Shown here: one piece after another, positions 61,765 to 64,000 of the stretch
Layout of the letters: each line of letters opens with the position of its first letter
Position numbering within the stretch: the stretch's first letter is position 1
Assembly: GCA_023411575.1 (NCBI GenBank)
Contig: JAEYOP010000023.1
Location: forward strand, 1 to 64,000
Direction: 5' to 3'
Source: Bacillota bacterium
GTDB lineage: Bacteria; Bacillota; Clostridia; Acetivibrionales; DTU013
Length of the DNA: 64,000 nucleotides
Notes under the pieces: generated by a model
Told to the model about the DNA's origin: nothing
Seen by the model: only the letters and a program-made list of their open reading frames with translations
Database searches by the model: none
Translations under genes and position numbers: made by a program

Positions 61765-63171
61765 TTATTTCCGCAGCAGCGAACCGAGAATTCCTCTGAC
61801 CAGCTCCCGTCCCACCGTTCTTCCGATGGAAGACATGGCGGATTTCGCCGCCGAGTTCATGAGCGTATTGCCGGAGCTGCGCCTTCTGGCGGCCGGCCTT
61901 GGATGATAATTATCATATCCGCCGCCGTAGCCGCTGCCATACCCGTCGTTATACCGGCTGGCATTGCTGTAGCCCGTGTTGTAGCCATTACCGTTGCCAT
62001 AGCCGGCGCCATAGCTGTTGTTCCATCCGTAGCCGGTATTGTCGTAGTTCCGGTTCGCCGCCTCCGCCTGCTTCCTCTGCTTTTCATACGCCAAACGTTC
62101 CTCTTCCGCCTTTCTGGCCGCCTCTTCCTGCTGTTCCATCTGCTGAAGCGTTTCAAAAGCGGAAACCCGGTCGATGATTTCTTCATACTTCCCATATTCA
62201 AAGGACTGCCGGATAATACTGTCCCGTTCCTCCGGCGTCACCGGTCCGATCTGGCTTTGGGGAGGCAGTACGTATGCCCTTCCAACAATGCCGGGAATTC
62301 CCTTGTCATCCAGGAACGATACCAGCGCTTCGCCGACGCCAAGCTCGGTGATCGCCGTTTCCACGGAAAACGCGGGATTCGCCCGGAAGGTCTGGGCCGC
62401 CGTTTTGACGGCGAACTGATCCTTGGGTGTAAACGCCCTGAGGGCATGCTGGACCCGGTTTCCCAGCTGTCCGAGCACGGTTTCGGGGATATCCGCGGCC
62501 AGTATGTTTACAACGCCCTTTCCGCTGCTGTCGGTTTTCATGAAATCCCTTATGTCCAGCGAGGGTTCCCCGAAGAACCGCTCCCCGCCCTGCTCCTCCA
62601 GGGTAAGCAGGCCCCGCTGGATCGCGCCGATGCTTTGCTTCGATATGGTTCCGTAGTCCGTGGTGAATTCGGAGGCGTGATCGCCGACATGGCGGAGCAT
62701 GGCCCGCAAATCCTTGAGGTCGATCAGCAGCATGCCGGAATCATCGGCTATTTTAAATACGATGTTCAGAACGCCGCTCTGGACCTCGTTCAGATTCAAC
62801 AGCTTGGAAAACAGCAGGGAGCCCATCTCCGAAACGGTGGTCCGCACAGGATGTCCCTGTTCCGCAAAAACGTCCCAAAAGGTGACTGGAAATTTATCAA
62901 AGCAGAAGCCTTCCAATCCCAGCGACTGGATACGTTCCCCGGTTTTTGCACTGGAAACGCCCGGTTTGCAGGTGCCGGACAGGTCCCCCTTGATATCGGA
63001 CAAAAAAACCGGAACTCCTATCGAGCTGAACTTCTCGCAAAGGACCTTGAGCGACACGGTCTTGCCCGTACCCGTGGCCCCTGCGATCAAGCCGTGCCTG
63101 TCGGCCATCTCCGGCAGAAGCCGCAATTCGGACTGCCCCTTTGCAAACAATACCCCGTTCTCGCTTGACAT
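61765..63171 (-). CDS. HerA-like ATPase, DUF853 family
   Basis: About 468 residues. Walker A GATGTGKTVS near residue 32 with 'VFLSDIKGDLSG', and 'GMLLIDLKDLRAMLRH' as the Walker B region, are DUF853/HerA features. The C-terminal 90 residues contain a repetitive Gly/Tyr/Asn-rich stretch ('GYGNGNGYNTGYSNAS') that is unlike the rest and likely disordered, followed by a basic helix. GAGGAG precedes the ATG at 63171. A DNA-translocating role is inferred from the family. Confidence 0.87.
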   Translation of the reverse strand: MSSENGVLFAKGQSELRLLPEMADRHGLIAGATGTGKTVSLKVLCEKFSSIGVPVFLSDIKGDLSGTCKPGVSSAKTGERIQSLGLEGFCFDKFPVTFWDVFAEQGHPVRTTVSEMGSLLFSKLLNLNEVQSGVLNIVFKIADDSGMLLIDLKDLRAMLRHVGDHASEFTTDYGTISKQSIGAIQRGLLTLEEQGGERFFGEPSLDIRDFMKTDSSGKGVVNILAADIPETVLGQLGNRVQHALRAFTPKDQFAVKTAAQTFRANPAFSVETAITELGVGEALVSFLDDKGIPGIVGRAYVLPPQSQIGPVTPEERDSIIRQSFEYGKYEEIIDRVSAFETLQQMEQQEEAARKAEEERLAYEKQRKQAEAANRNYDNTGYGWNNSYGAGYGNGNGYNTGYSNASRYNDGYGSGYGGGYDNYHPRPAARRRSSGNTLMNSAAKSAMSSIGRTVGRELVRGILGSLLRK

Positions 63172-63320
63172 GAAAACACTCCTCACTTATGAATATTGTT
63201 TTTTGCCATGTGTTAAATAATACCACTAAAATAGTATCACAGTACCCTGCAAAAAACAATAACGCGCCGCTTCCGCGAGGGTGTATAAATCCGCATAAAC
63301 CTGCGTAAATCCGATCCTGT

Positions 63321-64000
63321 CTATCGCACCAGATTCCGGTACTCTGTGGGGGACACGCCCACTACCTTTTTAAAAACCTTGCTGAAGTAGGTCGGGTCTT
63401 CATAGCCCACAAGCTCCCCCACCTCATAGGTCTTGACCCGGATATCCTTAATCAGTTCCTTTGCTTTTTCGATTCTCACCCTTGTAAAATAATCCACAAA
63501 GCTTTCGCCTGTCTGTGCCTTGAAAATTTCCGACAGATAATTCGGATTCACATAAACCTCATCGGCTACCCTGCTCAGGGTGATATCCTCTCTATAATGT
63601 TTCTGGATATACTCCTTCACAAGCTCGATGAGCTTCCTGTCCTTCCTGCTGTACATGGCCTTGAGCTTGCCGAGCACCTCCGTATACACATTGCAGGTGT
63701 ATCGCCTGACCTCGTCCAGAGTGTCAAAAAGGCCCAGGTTTTTTTCATAGGAATAATCGAAGCCGTAGGTTTCGACCACCGCTTCCTTGAACTTCCCATT
63801 CTCAAACTGCAATTTCGCAAAAATATCGCTGAGCACTTTCAGCGCATCCGAGGGTTCCACGCTCCTTTCCTCCAGCTTTGCGCAAAACTCCTCCGCCACC
63901 CCGGTTACCTGCTGCTCATTGGCAACATCCACACAGCTTTTAAAACGAATCTCATAATGATCGGTCAGGCCCTGCAGCCGGTTCCCGTTAAAGTGTTTGC
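63321..64000 (-). CDS. AraC-type response-regulator, C-terminal part
   Basis: The right edge of the window cuts this gene; the frame stays open to the last base. What is seen ends in a typical AraC/XylS domain with two helix-turn-helices ('ITLSRVADEVYVNPNYLSEIFKAQTGESFVDYFTRVRIEKAKELI' and 'VKTYEVGELVGYEDPTYFSKVFKKVVGVSPTEYR'), preceded by a helical linker as in YesN-like response regulators. A receiver domain, if present, is outside the window. Confidence 0.85.
   Translation of the reverse strand, partial: KHFNGNRLQGLTDHYEIRFKSCVDVANEQQVTGVAEEFCAKLEERSVEPSDALKVLSDIFAKLQFENGKFKEAVVETYGFDYSYEKNLGLFDTLDEVRRYTCNVYTEVLGKLKAMYSRKDRKLIELVKEYIQKHYREDITLSRVADEVYVNPNYLSEIFKAQTGESFVDYFTRVRIEKAKELIKDIRVKTYEVGELVGYEDPTYFSKVFKKVVGVSPTEYRNLVR

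Noticed and set aside
61903..63168. 421-residue plus-strand frame
   Set aside because: Antisense of the HerA-like ATPase gene, no ribosome-binding site, no recognisable domain.

Overview
The window looks like a chromosomal piece of a spore-forming anaerobe of the class Clostridia (Bacillota). Supporting signs are an alpha/beta small acid-soluble spore protein, a T-box leader in front of pheST, the cdaA-cdaR pair, strong AGGAGG-type ribosome binding sites and many small Cys-rich or zinc-ribbon proteins. No species can be named from the sequence. By eye, the ends (about 1-19 kb and 51-64 kb) are G+C-rich with housekeeping genes, while about 20-50 kb is A+T-richer accessory DNA.

Layout. 0.2-8.2 kb, minus strand: a HEAT-like protein, an FAD dehydrogenase, cdaR-cdaA (c-di-AMP synthesis), a complete AmmeMemoRadiSam set (radical SAM protein plus a fused B-A protein), a 33-residue membrane peptide and a Cof-type phosphatase. 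8.2-16.9 kb: a long inverted repeat, an ECF sigma/anti-sigma/solute-binding lipoprotein operon, a PL22-like beta-propeller facing it, a frameshifted zinc-ribbon gene, an HTH protein overlapping a Ser/Thr kinase-LRR protein, and an LRR lipoprotein. 17.0-19.2 kb: a compact arsR-hgcA-hgcB-arsC operon behind a consensus promoter; hgcAB are the mercury-methylation genes. 19.2-27.8 kb: vapBC, a blaI-blaR1 pair whose sensor carries Asp-box repeats, a DUF559-like nuclease, a PstS-like protein, superoxide dismutase and decayed gene pieces.

28-50.7 kb is a defence island. It holds a complete type II Wadjet operon (jetABCD, minus strand) preceded by a small excisionase-like HTH gene, then a second tight four-gene operon: a CoiA-like zinc-finger protein, a coiled-coil protein with a degenerate P-loop region, an unrecognised 345-residue protein, and a 1747-residue DEAH helicase with a C-terminal DUF1998-type region. 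I cannot assign that second operon to a named system; the helicase resembles DruE (Druantia), DrmA/DrmB (DISARM) and DpdJ in architecture. Serine-recombinase remnants lie around the operons: one with two in-frame stops between them, one lacking its catalytic domain next to a tRNA-Leu gene, and a small resolvase-like ORF at the jetD end. The mobile element that presumably delivered the island therefore looks dead.

50.8-64 kb returns to core genes: a CadC-like regulator, a metallophosphoesterase, a phosphodiester glycosidase, pgi, the spore protein, pheST with T-box, dCMP deaminase, a methyltransferase, mscL with a zinc-ribbon tail, an orphan winged-helix protein, a HerA/DUF853 ATPase and the C-terminal part of an AraC-type regulator cut by the window edge.
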